NCBI GenBank assembly: GCA_905182995.1
Contig: CAJJDP010000148.1
Coordinates: forward strand, 1 to 64,000
DNA: 64,000 nucleotides
DNA from: Paramecium octaurelia
Taxonomy: Eukaryota > Ciliophora > Oligohymenophorea > Peniculida > Parameciidae
Direction: 5' to 3'
Notes under the pieces: generated by a model
Databases searched by the model: none
What the model saw: the letters and a program-made list of their open reading frames with translations, nothing else
Told to the model about the DNA's origin: nothing
Program-made: the position numbers and the translations under genes
In this document: positions 25,778-38,782 of the stretch, piece by piece
How the letters are laid out: each line of letters opens with the position of its first letter
Numbering within the stretch: position 1 is the first letter of the stretch

Positions 25778-28700
25778 TCAACATTTGTCATTGGTTTTTT
25801 AAGCTTGATTTTTTAATTTCAATTTAGATCTACGATTCAAGTAAATCATCAGAATAATAAATATCATATTCACAGAGCAAATTAAATATTTAGTTATCAT
25901 CCAAGTTTAAACATCTAAATCATCATTCAAGAATATTAAAGATACTTACTCCTCTGATATTTCATTTTAAACCAATAAATCAAATTCAAATTCTTTCTTG
26001 CTTAATCCAAACTCTGAAAGTGATAACTCATAACCAATCTATCCTAGATATATATTCCCCTACTAAATCATTGGAGCAATAAGATAATGTGTAGTATTGA
26101 ATGTCAATATTTAATAATCGGATTGAAGAGAAGCAATATAATGTAAGTTCTTCTTTAATTTTAAATCGTACAGATAATAATTATAGTTCAGGGAGATAAA
26201 GATAAAATCTTCATCGAACTACAACTTATTTTCATTCTTTATATAATGAGGTATTTTAAGCGTTTTAGTTACTGAATAAATGCATTCTTTCTCTTACATA
26301 AAACATTTGGCAAATCCAGTAAAGATTGTTCTTTAAGTAATTATTACTATCTTCGAGATTATGCATTGCTCCTCCATCTTAAATGACTTATATGTTATAA
26401 TCGTAAATGTGAATTGAATTTATAATCGCAATTCATTTTACAGTAATTCTGATTAGAATTTGCTATTATCCAACTTATAACTACTATTAAAGAATAATTA
26501 ATTCTAATCCAGATAATAAACACTCATTAAGCAAGTCGAAAAATCTACATTGTTTTTAAGAAATACAAATTGATTTTGAGCGTTATTTATGATAAAAAAA
26601 TCATTAAACTAATGTTAACTTTAAAAGTGTATTTCTGTAACTTATTATTATAAAATAAGGAAGAACCTTGCTAATTTTTCAAATTTCAGCATTAATATAT
26701 TACCCTCTTTCTTACAGACCATTAATTCTTTTCCACATTCATAAGTTTGAACAGATTTTTAAAAGTACCTTGAATCAAGCAAGTTAAATTCATAAAACAC
26801 AAATATACACATATTCAAATAATTTTGAATTACAAGAAACTGATCTTATTCCAAATAAAATATTTAAATGATTGGAATATTAAGAGACAAATGACAATCA
26901 TTTAGTATTTTATATTAATTTTCTATTTAAACTAAATATATTTTTAAAGTAGTATCCTCTTAATATTAAAGAATACGAGTTTCAATACATAATGTTAAAT
27001 CTTACTGGGGGTTGCATTGCTACAGCTTTTCTCTATATAAAAATGGACCATGTAGGTTTAAATTCGTTGTATCTAGTAATTTAACTTTTTCAATGGGACC
27101 AGAAAAATAATCTTGTAAAGTTAGTGATGTTGTTGATTGTTATTTACGATGCAATATTTGCTAACTGGTTGGTAATTTCCTTATGTTAATACAGAAGTTG
27201 CTTATTGAAATTGTGAAATTGAAATTAAATTCTTTAAAAGGATAAATTTAAGAGTAGTATATAAAGCTTTAGTTAAGTTCTATAAGATTTTAATCTTAAT
27301 TTAAATTTTCAATATCCATCTTAAATTCTAGGTATTCAAATTAAAAAATCTAGGTTTTAAAGTCTTTATCATAGAAAAATATAAACTATTCCGTTATAAA
27401 GAATTCTATTCGACTTATTTCGATAATTTATTCCAAACCTTAAGCTAAATAAATTGATAATTTAAATATTAAGAGGAAAAACTCCCCAGATTCATTATTA
27501 GTTAGAATTACAATTTTTCCCTTGTTATACTACACTTTTAGTGGGAAGTAGATTTGCTTTTGATACTAATTTAGATCAATGTACTCTGACGATATTAACT
27601 CTTGGTCGCTGTATAAATATTTTATTAGCCGATTTTACAACTTATCTATTGCATAAATCACTATTAAAGATTATTCTATTAATGCATGAATTATTATGTG
27701 ATCTATAAATGAAATTGATGAATGAAATTCCTAAAATATTATATATAGGTTTTTTTCATATTGTATCAAATAGTTTAGATTATTTTGCTTAAAATACAAG
27801 ATGGAGCTTTCTTTATATTAATTTTCAAATTTAATGAAATAAGGCAATAAAATTTTTTAGGAATTTGTCACATATATGTAATTGTTATTTTGGGGTAATA
27901 AAATAATTTAATCACCAAATTGCATTACTTATGTTATCTTTTCAGGCAATTTAATTATTTTGTAATTATTAAGAGAAGTATGAAAATCATAAATCTTAAC
28001 TTCTTAAATCTAGAGTTGCACAAATACAACCATACCCAAATAATAAAATACTTTTGTTTCTTTCCCGTTATAAACTTAACTTTATTATAGTTACTTGCCT
28101 CGACATAATTATATTATGTACTTTTCATCATTTTTCCAGACAAATTACTTAGAAAAAAGTCCTTTGTTATAATAAGTCAGTACATAGGAAGAGGTTTTGG
28201 AGTTATACAGATTGATATTAGTTTAGCAGGTAAATTCCAACTCTTCCCTATCACTTATACTGACAATGCTAGAATTTGGAGCCACTTTTACAGCTATTGG
28301 TAGGTTCGAATTGATATGTAGCTTTGAAAATTTAAAAGAAATATAATTTTTATTCAAACAACTCCTTCTAATATCAACATTAAATTCCATGATATTTCCA
28401 TAAATAACAGAATTGTCTAATTCAATGACCTAAAAGCAATTTAATATTGCATAATTCTCTTTGAGAAGTAAATTGTTTGTTAAAACTTCTAAAAAAAACT
28501 TATATGTCTTATATTAAAAATACCTTAAATTATGATTTACTTTAAAGACTTTAATTGAATTCTAGATAAAATCATACCCATAAAATAAGTTATATGTTGT
28601 ATCATATACTAAGGATGACAATTTCCATTAGTAACTCTATATTATCCTTTAATTCATCATAACTAGAATTTATGAGCTATATTAAACTATTAATAAATTT

Positions 28701-30992
28701 GTTTAGTAATAAATGTTTTAAGGAATATTCGCAATACTTATATAAATTGAACCATTAAATACGCTGATTTATTGATTGGTATTTTCAGAAATCAATACTT
28801 AACTATAAACTAAGCAAGTATCGTAAAATAATAGGGTAAATATTTAATATTGTTCTTCAGTAATATGTATAAACTTTATCGAAACTATATCAATATCAAT
28901 CACTAGATAATCATACATAAAAATTAGATATAAATTATTTTAACATATTTAAATATTTGTAAGCTAATTGTTTTGTGAAAAAGTATCAATATTAGTTAAA
29001 TTATTAATATCCATAATTTTTTGAGCAGAAAATCCTTTGTAAAGGAACACACTCCAATAGTTACATTTAGTAAATGCAATTATAAATTAATTTTTCTTTG
29101 AAGTTTCTAGAATTTGTTTTTAGCAAGAATTAATATCTGTTGATAAAGTGTGATTATATGTATCTAAGGTTGTATTTCTATCTAAATTGATTTATAAGTG
29201 ATGAACATTTGAATTAGAAAAGCAAAATATATTTATGGTTTGCTATTCGTTTATAAAGAGGTGCTCACAAGTATAGTTTTCTTGAGTAGGGTAGTTGATT
29301 TAGCTAGTTACTTCAGAACCAAAAATTATTTGGTTATTTACTAAATAATTGTACATTTTCCTTTTACAAGTGAGATAATAAATAGTTGTAATCTTATAGA
29401 GCCAACAAAATTGATTANATGTACTTTTCATCATTTTTCCAGACAAATTACTTAGAAAAAAGTCCTTTGTTATAATAAGTCAGTACATAGGAAGAGGTTT
29501 TGGAGTTATACAGATTGATATTAGTTTAGCAGGTAAATTCCAACTCTTCCCTATCACTTATACTGACAATGCTAGAATTTGGAGCCACTTTTACAGCTAT
29601 TGGTAGGTTCGAATTGATATGTAGCTTTGAAAATTTAAAAGAAATATAATTTTTATTCAAACAACTCCTTCTAATATCAACATTAAATTCCATGATATTT
29701 CCATAAATAACAGAATTGTCTAATTCAATGACCTAAAAGCAATTTAATATTGCATAATTCTCTTTGAGAAGTAAATTGTTTGTTAAAACTTCTAAAAAAA
29801 ACTTATATGTCTTATATTAAAAATACCTTAAATTATGATTTACTTTAAAGACTTTAATTGAATTCTAGATAAAATCATACCCATAAAATAAGTTATATGT
29901 TGTATCATATACTAAGGATGACAATTTCCATTAGTAACTCTATATTATCCTTTAATTCATCATAACTAGAATTTATGAGCTATATTAAACTATTAATAAA
30001 TTTGTTTAGTAATAAATGTTTTAAGGAATATTCGCAATACTTATATAAATTGAACCATTAAATACGCTGATTTATTGATTGGTATTTTCAGAAATCAATA
30101 CTTAACTATAAACTAAGCAAGTATCGTAAAATAATAGGGTAAATATTTAATATTGTTCTTCAGTAATATGTATAAACTTTATCGAAACTATATCAATATC
30201 AATCACTAGATAATCATACATAAAAATTAGATATAAATTATTTTAACATATTTAAATATTTGTAAGCTAATTGTTTTGTGAAAAAGTATCAATATTAGTT
30301 AAATTATTAATATCCATAATTTTTTGAGCAGAAAATCCTTTGTAAAGGAACACACTCCAATAGTTACATTTAGTAAATGCAATTATAAATTAATTTTTCT
30401 TTGAAGTTTCTAGAATTTGTTTTTAGCAAGAATTAATATCTGTTGATAAAGTGTGATTATATGTATCTAAGGTTGTATTTCTATCTAAATTGATTTATAA
30501 GTGATGAACATTTGAATTAGAAAAGCAAAATATATTTATGGTTTGCTATTCGTTTATAAAGAGGTGCTCACAAGTATAGTTTTCTTGAGTAGGGTAGTTG
30601 ATTTAGCTAGTTACTTCAGAACCAAAAATTATTTGGTTATTTACTAAATAATTGTACATTTTCCTTTTACAAGTGAGATAATAAATAGTTGTAATCTTAT
30701 AGAGCCAACAAAATTGATTAATAAGCCTTTGATTATAAAAAGCATTAGCAAAGTTTGCTAATACAATTGCGTCTTATTCTGAACAATTTTAAATAATTTA
30801 GGTTTCTACCATCATATTGTGTTGAAGTTAAGGCATGGAGAAGTTTAAGTCCCTACTCTCCAAAAATATAGAGTCGAATGAGTTAATGTAGTATTCATTT
30901 TTGTGAAGGTACAAGGGATGACAATTACTAACATTTACTTATTCTGCTTAATGGCATGGTAATAAGAAATGTATAATGAAAATTAGTAACAT
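25778..30992 (-). CDS. large type-I surface protein, interrupted by an assembly duplication
   Basis: The protein starts MLLIFIIHFLLPCHQAEQ, a signal peptide, at 30992. It continues as a long beta-rich ectodomain and ends with a membrane helix (YLICSVNMIFIILMIYLNRR) and a short basic tail before the TGA at 25778. The coding frame is continuous from 29419 into 28115 (reading K-Y-I-I-Q-L-C-R), so the block 28116-29417 plus the N is extra. The corrected gene is about 3.9 kb, near 1,290 residues, with some short introns that I did not map completely. Its architecture resembles the secreted protein at 2470-5666. No known domain was recognised. A role at the cell surface is inferred only from topology. 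Confidence 0.7.
28116..30720. repeat. 1302-bp direct duplication around a single N (29418)
   Basis: Bases 28116-29417 recur as 29419-30720, with only the N between. Because the block lies inside a gene, the reading frame shows that a single copy is the intact state. This is internal evidence for an assembly overlap rather than a genomic repeat. Confidence 0.92.
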
Positions 30993-31050
30993 AAAGATAT
31001 ATATGTTTTTATATATATTTACTATATATTTATTATAAAAAGGGCTCATC

Positions 31051-31705
31051 TCAATTTTTGGCGTGTGTATTTTACCAATATGTTTTTGATTTTTCAATAT
31101 CTGGTTTAATGGTGGCTTGTCCTGGCTTCCATGAGGCTGGGCAGACTTCTCCATGTTTCTCAACAAATTGGAATGCTTACAACAATCTTAGATATTCATC
31201 TACATTTCTAAAAGTAGAGATTTATATTACCTTCCAACTGGGGCATCATTAATTGAAGCATGACGTAAATTTTAATTACCATCAATTAAGAATGTTCCTC
31301 TTAGTGAAAGTCCACTATCTGTTAGAACTCCATAATCTGAAGAGATTTGCTTGGTCAAATCAGATAACAAGAGAATATCCAATCCTCCTAATCCTCCGTC
31401 AGCTTTGGGCTTCTTCACATATTCAGCATGTGAAAAGACTGAATCAACTGAGCATCCAAGGACTTCACAGTTGTTTTCTCTGAATTACTTAGCTAATTTA
31501 GAGAATTAGATGATTTCTGTGGGACACACAAAAGTGAAGTTCAATGGATAGAAGAAAAGCAATAAATACTTGCCTTTGAAATCAGTCAATTAAACTGATT
31601 CAATAGCATTTTTTATTGGATTCCTTAGGGATAGATCAATAGATAATACCAAGCATTTGTTTTGAAGAATGGGGCAGCCTTTTGAATAATTGCTTTTCCT
31701 GACAT
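31051..31705 (-). CDS. typical 2-Cys peroxiredoxin (201 aa)
   Basis: Introns at 31624-31649 (26 nt) and 31208-31230 (23 nt) leave 202 codons. The protein has APFF near the N-terminus, the peroxidatic site [44 protein letters not shown] and the resolving Cys in [15 protein letters not shown]. It ends in the YF-like arm, here KSKTYW. All catalytic residues are present. It should reduce hydrogen peroxide and alkyl hydroperoxides with thioredoxin, in the cytosol since no targeting peptide is seen. The GGLGG and C-terminal Y-W arm suggest the peroxide-sensitive type. It sits 58 bases upstream of the next minus-strand gene. Confidence 0.96.
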
Positions 31706-31856
31706 TTAATGATTTGGAATAATTAATAATTAATTGAGATTGTTCCTATATATTTATATAGACCTGAAATATACTAGATACTCTATTAAGACTAAATTCC
31801 TATTAGACAAGAATTAGTCTAAATAATAGTAATTCAATTTTTCAATTATTAATTAA

Positions 31857-34800
31857 ATGTCAATAACTCATGAGTACTTGAGGAAGTATTCTTATAATCG
31901 ATGGAAGAATTCATCAAGACCCATTTAAGAGATAACTCAAAAAAAAAAGGAAGATGATCCCTATTTTGCAGAGGCGCAATATGAAACTCACGAATAATTT
32001 CAAAAGTTAAATCCAGAAATACAAGTCTCACAAGAATATCCTGAAGAAAATCAATTGGTTGTATCTAATTAGATTCAACAATCCAATTCTTACGATCCTA
32101 ATCATGCACTATCAAATACATAAATTATAAACAAATCCCAGAAGCACAATATATTTCAACCAATTCCAAATTGTAACCTCATTCATTAACCCCTTACAAT
32201 CCAAAATTTGAAGGGAAATAACTTTGTAATAAAAGAGCAGTTCAATATAAGGATTGATCCCACAACCTAAAACAAAATTAACAAATCTATCTAATTAGAT
32301 GAAAAATCTCTTAAACAGTAAGTTGTCCCCTAAATGCCTCAAAATTAATATCTCTTTCTATAAACCAATCAAATCTCTTAATATATTGAAATATCTCAAT
32401 AAGTTGATGAATAAAATGAATTGAAGGAAGTAAATTAGGACTTTGAAGAACAAGAAATACCTCCAGCATCTAAATAGGAATTTCAACTTAGGTCTGATTT
32501 ACAATCATCCAATCCTAAATATGAGGCTGAAGAACAACACTTTCCCTAAGTCGTTCCGATGGATGTTGATTTCAATAAAGAAGAATACCTCAAGATAATA
32601 GATGATTACATTGAATTTATTAAAATTACAGAATACACTGATGTGCAATTAATCGAACATGAAATCTTGAGATTGCAACATATTTCCTCACAACAGCAAT
32701 TTATGCTCAGAATCGACCCCCTAATAATCAGCATGTTATTTGAATAAATACCAAATAACCCTTACAAATAAGAGTCCTCAATACCATACAAACAGATGGA
32801 TTATGCGGATTTATATGATGTACTCAAAAATTATAAGAGTCAATTAGAGCAAGATTTGTATATTCCCGAGTTGAGCGATTTCATGCATCACCAATTATCT
32901 CAGCAAACACTAAACTTCTTAGCAATCAAAAGATAATAGATCTAATGGAATCCATCACTCTTTCAAGCATTATAAAGGAGTAGAAACGAGTTAATAGCAA
33001 TATTCTCTATTTATAATCAAATAAAGATCCCAGACATTGTTTTGTTTGATTAAGACATTGATGCTTTTAAAATTTAAGTAAAGCAAGTTGGTTCCAATTA
33101 AATCAACATTTTTCAACATTTGTTTAAAAAATATAAAGAAAAAACCCTTAAGAAGTTGAAGGACTTAAAAGTAAGCAACTAATAAATAAATAAAAATAAA
33201 TCAACCTTGGTTAAGTCAAAATATGAATATTAGAATTAGAATCATGCCTTCTAGAATCAATTAGAGGAATTTAGAGATAAAATAATAGAATACTAAAATA
33301 AATAACCAATTGATTTTAAACAAGCAATGAGTTTAATAAAAAAATTCAATAAGTACTTCATTATTATATTTTAGTATTTAATAATTTTATATATAGATCA
33401 AACAGCAAGAACGCATTCTACAAGATTAAGGAGTATCTTATGTTCCAATAGTCTTTAACTAAGAACAGGAAATAATGAAGATTTTTGATTTAATGTACAT
33501 TAATCTGAAACAAGAAATCTTGAAAACTAAAACTCTATTAACATTGCCTCTAGGAGAATTTGCATGGGAACATCACCTATAGTAAGAATAGGAAGCTTTA
33601 AATAAAATAAATAGGAGATTCTCACTTCTTAATCAATTTTATGAGTAATCGGTACAGAAATACTAAACGGAATATTAATTTATCAGACATTTAAAGAAAG
33701 GATAAAAAATTATGACTGACAATATTAATGTTTTAGTCTAATACTTAGATATTAAGAAAATTATTCACGATTAAAAGATAAGCATGTTCTCGTATCCCAA
33801 ATTGCACTTATAATAAATCACAATATAATCATTGAATTATCACGATTTGATTGTTTAAACTAATAATCGAGTGATAGCTATTCAGTAATTAAATTAATAT
33901 TAATTTATTGAGGGATTGAACTAGATTTTATCTTAAGATAATTACCCATCAGTGGAACTCTCATTATTGAAAATAAAAAATCAACTCAATTCTCTTAAGT
34001 TTTCAAAATTAATTTAAGACGAAATCAACTTATTACATACCTATATTGCTTAGGCATTATGTTACTTCCCTAAAAACCTAATAGAAATCTTTGCTCAGAC
34101 TAATACTTATGAAGAAATTGAATTGAAATTGGGAAATATTGAATAGTTTGAAGCCTTGGAAAATGGCAATTATGAAAGTCAATCGAAGGAGCTATTTGAA
34201 ATGTTTAAGACCTTCTTTGAGTCTAAAATATAGAATCAATTTGATGAAATATTCATTCAGTTGTCGGAAATGAGCAAGGAGCAAATTTATGATTGGAATC
34301 CATTAAGATTAGCCAAAAGGATAGATTTATTGTATGAGTATTAAAGGTCAGATATAGAAACCAATTAATATGTAAAAAAGGAATTAGTGGAGCAAATTAT
34401 TGATTATCCAGATTTACGGTATCTATTTTAGGAAGCAAGGTCACTTTTCAAGTAAATACGAGAATTACTTGAAGGGGAATAGGATCTAGAAAAAACTAAT
34501 CAAAGCATTTTGAGTTTAATCTTGGATTTTGAAGCTCCAGAAGGAATAGATTCAACTTTGATTGATTTGAAACCTTTGGAAAGATTTCATAGAAGTTTTA
34601 AGAAGTTCGATAAATATACACAATTAAAAAATGAAATCATTAATTTAGGATAAATATTACAATAAGAATATAGTTAATACTTATAGTGTTGTCAAAGTAA
34701 AATCAATAAATTAGTTGATTGTATTGAATTAAAAATAAATACTTTAGATAAAGAGATTTTAGACAATATTTTATTTAAACCTCTACATATGAATACTCCA

Positions 34801-35034
34801 GTGCCAATCTATGAATTATACACATTATTGAACTATCGTTATTCTGATTTCTAATCTATCCAAATTTCAAAGTTTGAAAATAATTAATAAAAAAACATCA
34901 TCTTGTTTTCATAGAAATTAAATTAACACTTTGATGAAGATATTGATATAGTCTTAGAAGTAGTATATGATAAGTCTAAGGTTCGCGATGTTGGAATATA
35001 TGTTGATCAATAATTATGTTTTTAATGTGAATGA
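31857..35034 (+). CDS. large unknown protein, probable coiled-coil regions (1051 aa)
   Basis: ATG at 31857 and TGA at 35032-35034, with one 22-nt intron (33353-33374), give 1052 codons. The first 230 residues are low-complexity and rich in Gln, Pro and Ser and look disordered. The rest is rich in Gln, Glu, Lys and Leu with many heptad-like stretches (for example FDLMYINLKQEILKTKTLL) and looks helical. No catalytic motif, signal peptide or membrane helix is seen. Structural or scaffold function is plausible but not shown. Confidence 0.8.
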
Positions 35035-35398
35035 TATTTAATTTAGTTTATTACTTTTTTATTGAATTTACTGTTAAAATTAAATCATATAATTTAAATA
35101 TATCATATTCAATTATGTATTCCAAGAATATTTATGACAATTAAACTAAGATAAAATTTTCAAGTTCTCACATAAGTAATTTGATATTTTAGATCTATAT
35201 AAATATGAAGATGGGAAATTGATAGATTTCTACTTCACAATAAAGATATAAAGATAATTTAAATGAGTTAAACTAATCATTAATAAAAGCATTATAAATT
35301 TATAATAAAAACGATGAATTTACATAAAATTGGATGGTCATATTAATTATCTATATATATTGATAGTATCAAATAATTAATATTATATATAAATTGAA
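35035..35398. other. convergent 3' spacer
   Basis: Non-coding AT-rich spacer between the stops of the unknown protein and the Cys-rich miniprotein. Nothing recognised. Confidence 0.5.
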
Positions 35399-35614
35399 TC
35401 AAGATTTCTAGGCAATGCATTTTCTTTAGCAAGGTCTTTGTTCAATCTGCATACATGTTTCATGACAAACTTATTTATGTTGATCAGTGTTTGCATTCAA
35501 TTTATATGAGCTAAGACACTTAGTCGTACAATTTATTAATTGATCTTGACAATCAGTCAAACAATCTGAAGAAACAAGGATGATTATCCAACTAAGCAAT
35601 ATTATTTAATTCAT
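35399..35614 (-). CDS. secreted cysteine-rich miniprotein (71 aa)
   Basis: A 72-codon frame with a signal peptide (MNQIILLSWIIILVSS) followed by about 55 residues with eight cysteines in the pattern C-x3-C-x6-C-x4-C-x(15-17)-C-x3-C-x(7)-C-x3-C, ending QRKCIAQKS. The paired CxxxC spacing suggests a disulphide-pinned helical hairpin. No gene family is recognised. The ATG overlaps the modelled stop of the next upstream gene by three bases, so one of those ends may be slightly wrong. Confidence 0.75.
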
Positions 35615-37022
35615 TTTAATTTCAATTAATTTTTATGTTATTAATATTATTGAAAAATCTACAGATCTGTAATTTGTATTTACCCGATAATAGAGAAGAA
35701 CCAAACATATAAATGGAAATTATGTTACTTAATGGTATACGAATACAAATTAAATAACAATAGTGGTTTCATTTTTATTTCATACCTAATGACAGCATCC
35801 TTTCTCTTGGGTACTAAGTGGGATTTATGTATAATAGATACTATTCTCCTATGAATAGAGCCATAGTGTAGCTCTTTGAATTTGGTTTGCTCTGGAGCTG
35901 ATGAATTCAACAATTCTTTTTCTGCTTCGATGAGCACTGTATTCTTTTTAAAAATGGTAGTTTTCTTGTCTCTTGATTTTTATCTGGAGGAGACTCGAGA
36001 GGCTTGCCTTGATTTTTGCTATTTCAATTTTTCATTATTGAGAATAGCTAAAAATTTATCAATATTGTTTCTAGTTCTAGTAATTTCTTAAGTGAGATTA
36101 GTTCTTAGTTGCGTAATATCCGATCTATATATTTATATATAAGTTGAATGATTTACAATCTTACAGTGTCAGTTACACCTAAGTCTTGGGTTGGATTTGT
36201 GTAAAATTTTCGTTTGCTTATGTCTTTGACTTTTTCCTTTTATGAAATTAAAAAATCTTACTAATCTCTTAAATTTGAGTTCTCTTTCTTGGAATCTTTT
36301 CATTTACAATAGTTGTGCATGATCCATTTTCTAAATGTTCTTTATTTGATCAATTTCACTCTCTTCCTCATTCTAGTCAGACTTAATATTTCTGTAGCAA
36401 CTATCCTCTAATGTAAGAAGATTAACGCATTATTTATGCTTTTAATAATTATTGATATTATCAGATTCTATCTTATCAATAATCTCTTCTCTCAACACGC
36501 AATAATTCATATATTGTATCATTTGAGGAAAGCTTAAAGGAACAAATGTTAATTGTTGTGAAGGGTCACATTGATTGATTTCATAATCCTCCCTAATTTT
36601 CTTCATTAATTAAACAAACACTATTGAATTGTGAAAATAATGATACTGTTCAAGGCTTCTTGATTTTGGAGAGCTTGTTTGAAATCGGTCCAATTCAATT
36701 TATCTAAAGGTGTGTTGATAATAAATTGATACCATCTTCATCTTCGTCAATGCTCTTGAAGAATTCTTTCAGTTTGGATTTGGTGATGTTTATTCCGTAT
36801 TTAATGAACATATCATACAATTCAGATCGATCTAGAAATTCTAATGAGTGTTATGAGATACTTCATACTTGATTTATCTCGGTCTATGGAGTTAAAGACG
36901 GCTTTCATCATATTTTATTCTCTGAGTTCTGATTCATAGAGAATGTATTTATCCTTAACTCTAGCCTTGTAGCGATTCCGTAACCATTTAATGGTGTCGA
37001 AAGTTTTGAGATTATAATTCAT
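35611..37022 (-). CDS. EF-hand calcium-binding protein (about 423 aa)
   Basis: Five introns (36841-36868, 36704-36732, 36621-36646, 36237-36261, 36125-36156; 28, 29, 26, 25 and 32 nt) leave 424 codons. Splicing at the first two restores two complete EF-hand loops: DRDKSKFLDRSE and DEDEDDKLNWTD, with ligands at positions 1, 3, 5, 9 and 12. After the EF pair come a Glu/Lys-rich helical stretch and a basic C-terminal region with Ser/Arg-rich segments (RQASRVSSRQKSRDKK). It probably binds calcium and a cytoskeletal or membrane partner; that is inference. The far C-terminus (after about residue 375) is weak and may contain another intron, because the modelled stop touches the next gene. Confidence 0.75.
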
Positions 37023-37054
37023 AAATTTTATTGTACGATTATAGATAATCAATA

Positions 37055-37907
37055 TCATTTTTTTGCTTATTGTGCTGCCAAATCTTCGTCCATTTGTTTA
37101 AGTTAAGCACCACCTCTGAGTAGACCTGATCTTCTTGCAGCAACAAGACCGACTTTTTGACCAGGAGGAGCATATCTTGAAAGTGTGGATGGATGACCAA
37201 TATGTTGTTAATTACCACCACCATGAGGATGATCAACTGGATTCATGGCCACACCTCTAACCTTTGGCCAGCATTTTCTGAGTCTTCTGTATTTGTGGAA
37301 TTGTCTTCCTGCCTTAAGGATGGGCTTTTCAGTTCTACCTCCTCCAGCAATCAATCCTAAAATAAATTCAATTAAATTACCAACTGTGGCTCTGCAAAGA
37401 GCACTAAGTGTTTTTCTGGTACCAGATGGTAATCTAACTCTTGTTGTTGTTCCATCATCTGAATGACCAATAATGGTGGCGTAACAACCAGTGGCTCTTC
37501 CCAAAGCTCCCTTATCTCCTGGGTGTTCCTCCAAATTGCAAACTACTGTACCCTCTGGGATTTATCCAATTGGGAGAACATTTCCTGTAGCCAATTAAGC
37601 TAAGATTCACAAACTAAATGTTACCTTTTGCTCCGCAATAAATGTATTAGCCAGTGTATGATCCTTCAGGAGCAATGAAGAGCTTAGTGACTTTAGTGTA
37701 CTTGTATGGGTCCTTGAATTCAACCTCAGCAAGTGGAGCTCCTCGTCCTGGATCGTGACGAATAGCAGTAATCACACCTCTGACATAGCCGTGTCTCTCA
37801 GCATAATCAAGATGTCTGTATTAAGGAGATCCGATTCTTTAATTTTAATGTGCTTTGAAAACACTGTTTGATTTGCCCTTTCTTTGTGCTCTGATTCTCT
37901 TACCCAT
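37055..37907 (-). CDS. RPL8: cytosolic ribosomal protein uL2 (L8), 267 aa
   Basis: Starts [20 protein letters not shown] and contains [39 protein letters not shown] and [17 protein letters not shown], all diagnostic of the eukaryotic large-subunit protein at the peptidyl-transferase centre. Introns at 37600-37624 (25 nt) and 37357-37380 (24 nt) leave 268 codons, close to the usual length of about 257. The 24-nt intron has no TGA and a length divisible by three, so it could be read through. The conserved [10 protein letters not shown] junction shows it is an intron. The end [14 protein letters not shown] is lineage-specific. Confidence 0.98.
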
Positions 37908-38047
37908 TTTTTTAAAAGATTTTAAAATTTATTTTAAAGGGCTGTGATAAATTCTTTAATAAACATCATTAATTTTAGCTTGAATCACTTCTAATCTTTG
38001 TTGATGACTATCCCCCCCCAATTATCAGGATAAGATTTGCTACTTTT

Positions 38048-38741
38048 TCAAAACTGCACTTGTTCACCTATAATATCAGCTGTCTAATGCGCAATCAATT
38101 CTTCATTACTTTATGCCTCTCCTCTATTTTAAGTACTAAAATTAGTATCTTAAGATACAATTGAAAATTAAATAGCCATTTCATTGCTCCATGAAAAAGT
38201 TATACTAATCATATATCTCACTCCCCCTTAAATCCCTAAAATTAAAAAATATGATACATATTCTTCAATTCCTTTATAATCTTCAAGATATAATTAATAC
38301 ATAATTAAACTGTGACAGATGGCTACTCCAAATGAAGTATTCTCAATAAGCAAATTATTATACTTATCTTATGTAAGTTATATATATAATTAAATGTGTT
38401 TTTGAGTATTTTTTTGATCATGTTAAATATTCAAATGGAAATAGAATTTGTTCCTCTCTTTTGTGCTGATATTAAATTCAAATATAATCTTATTTGAAAA
38501 TTAATAATTCTAAATATAATTCAATCTAAACAGAATCCTTTAAAATTATTCTCCATATTTTAAGATTATAAATTTAAAAATCTACTACTGTTTCTATGAT
38601 GTTCTAATCAACCATTACTACATTATCCAAACTTCTTGTCATGTTCCAATAATCTTAAATACAATAAGAGTTTTCCCTATCATATTTCAACTTGTCTAAA
38701 TTTCTTATATCAATTATGAAGATAATGAAAAATAGATGCAT
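38048..38741 (-). CDS. hypothetical protein (220 aa)
   Basis: One 31-nt intron (38588-38618) leaves 221 codons from an ATG at 38741 to a TGA at 38048. The coding signal is good (for example FKFIILKYGEQFQRILFRLN and IENTSFGVAICHSLIMYQL), but I recognise no domain. It starts 42 bases after the stop of the SAPS gene on the same strand. After the TGA, a frame containing KSSKSYPDNWGG continues towards a run of eight C bases (38012-38019), so a missed intron or a sequencing slip could extend the protein. Confidence 0.6.
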
Positions 38742-38782
38742 TCATTATATAAACATTATACTATTAAAATTGATCAAAATAA

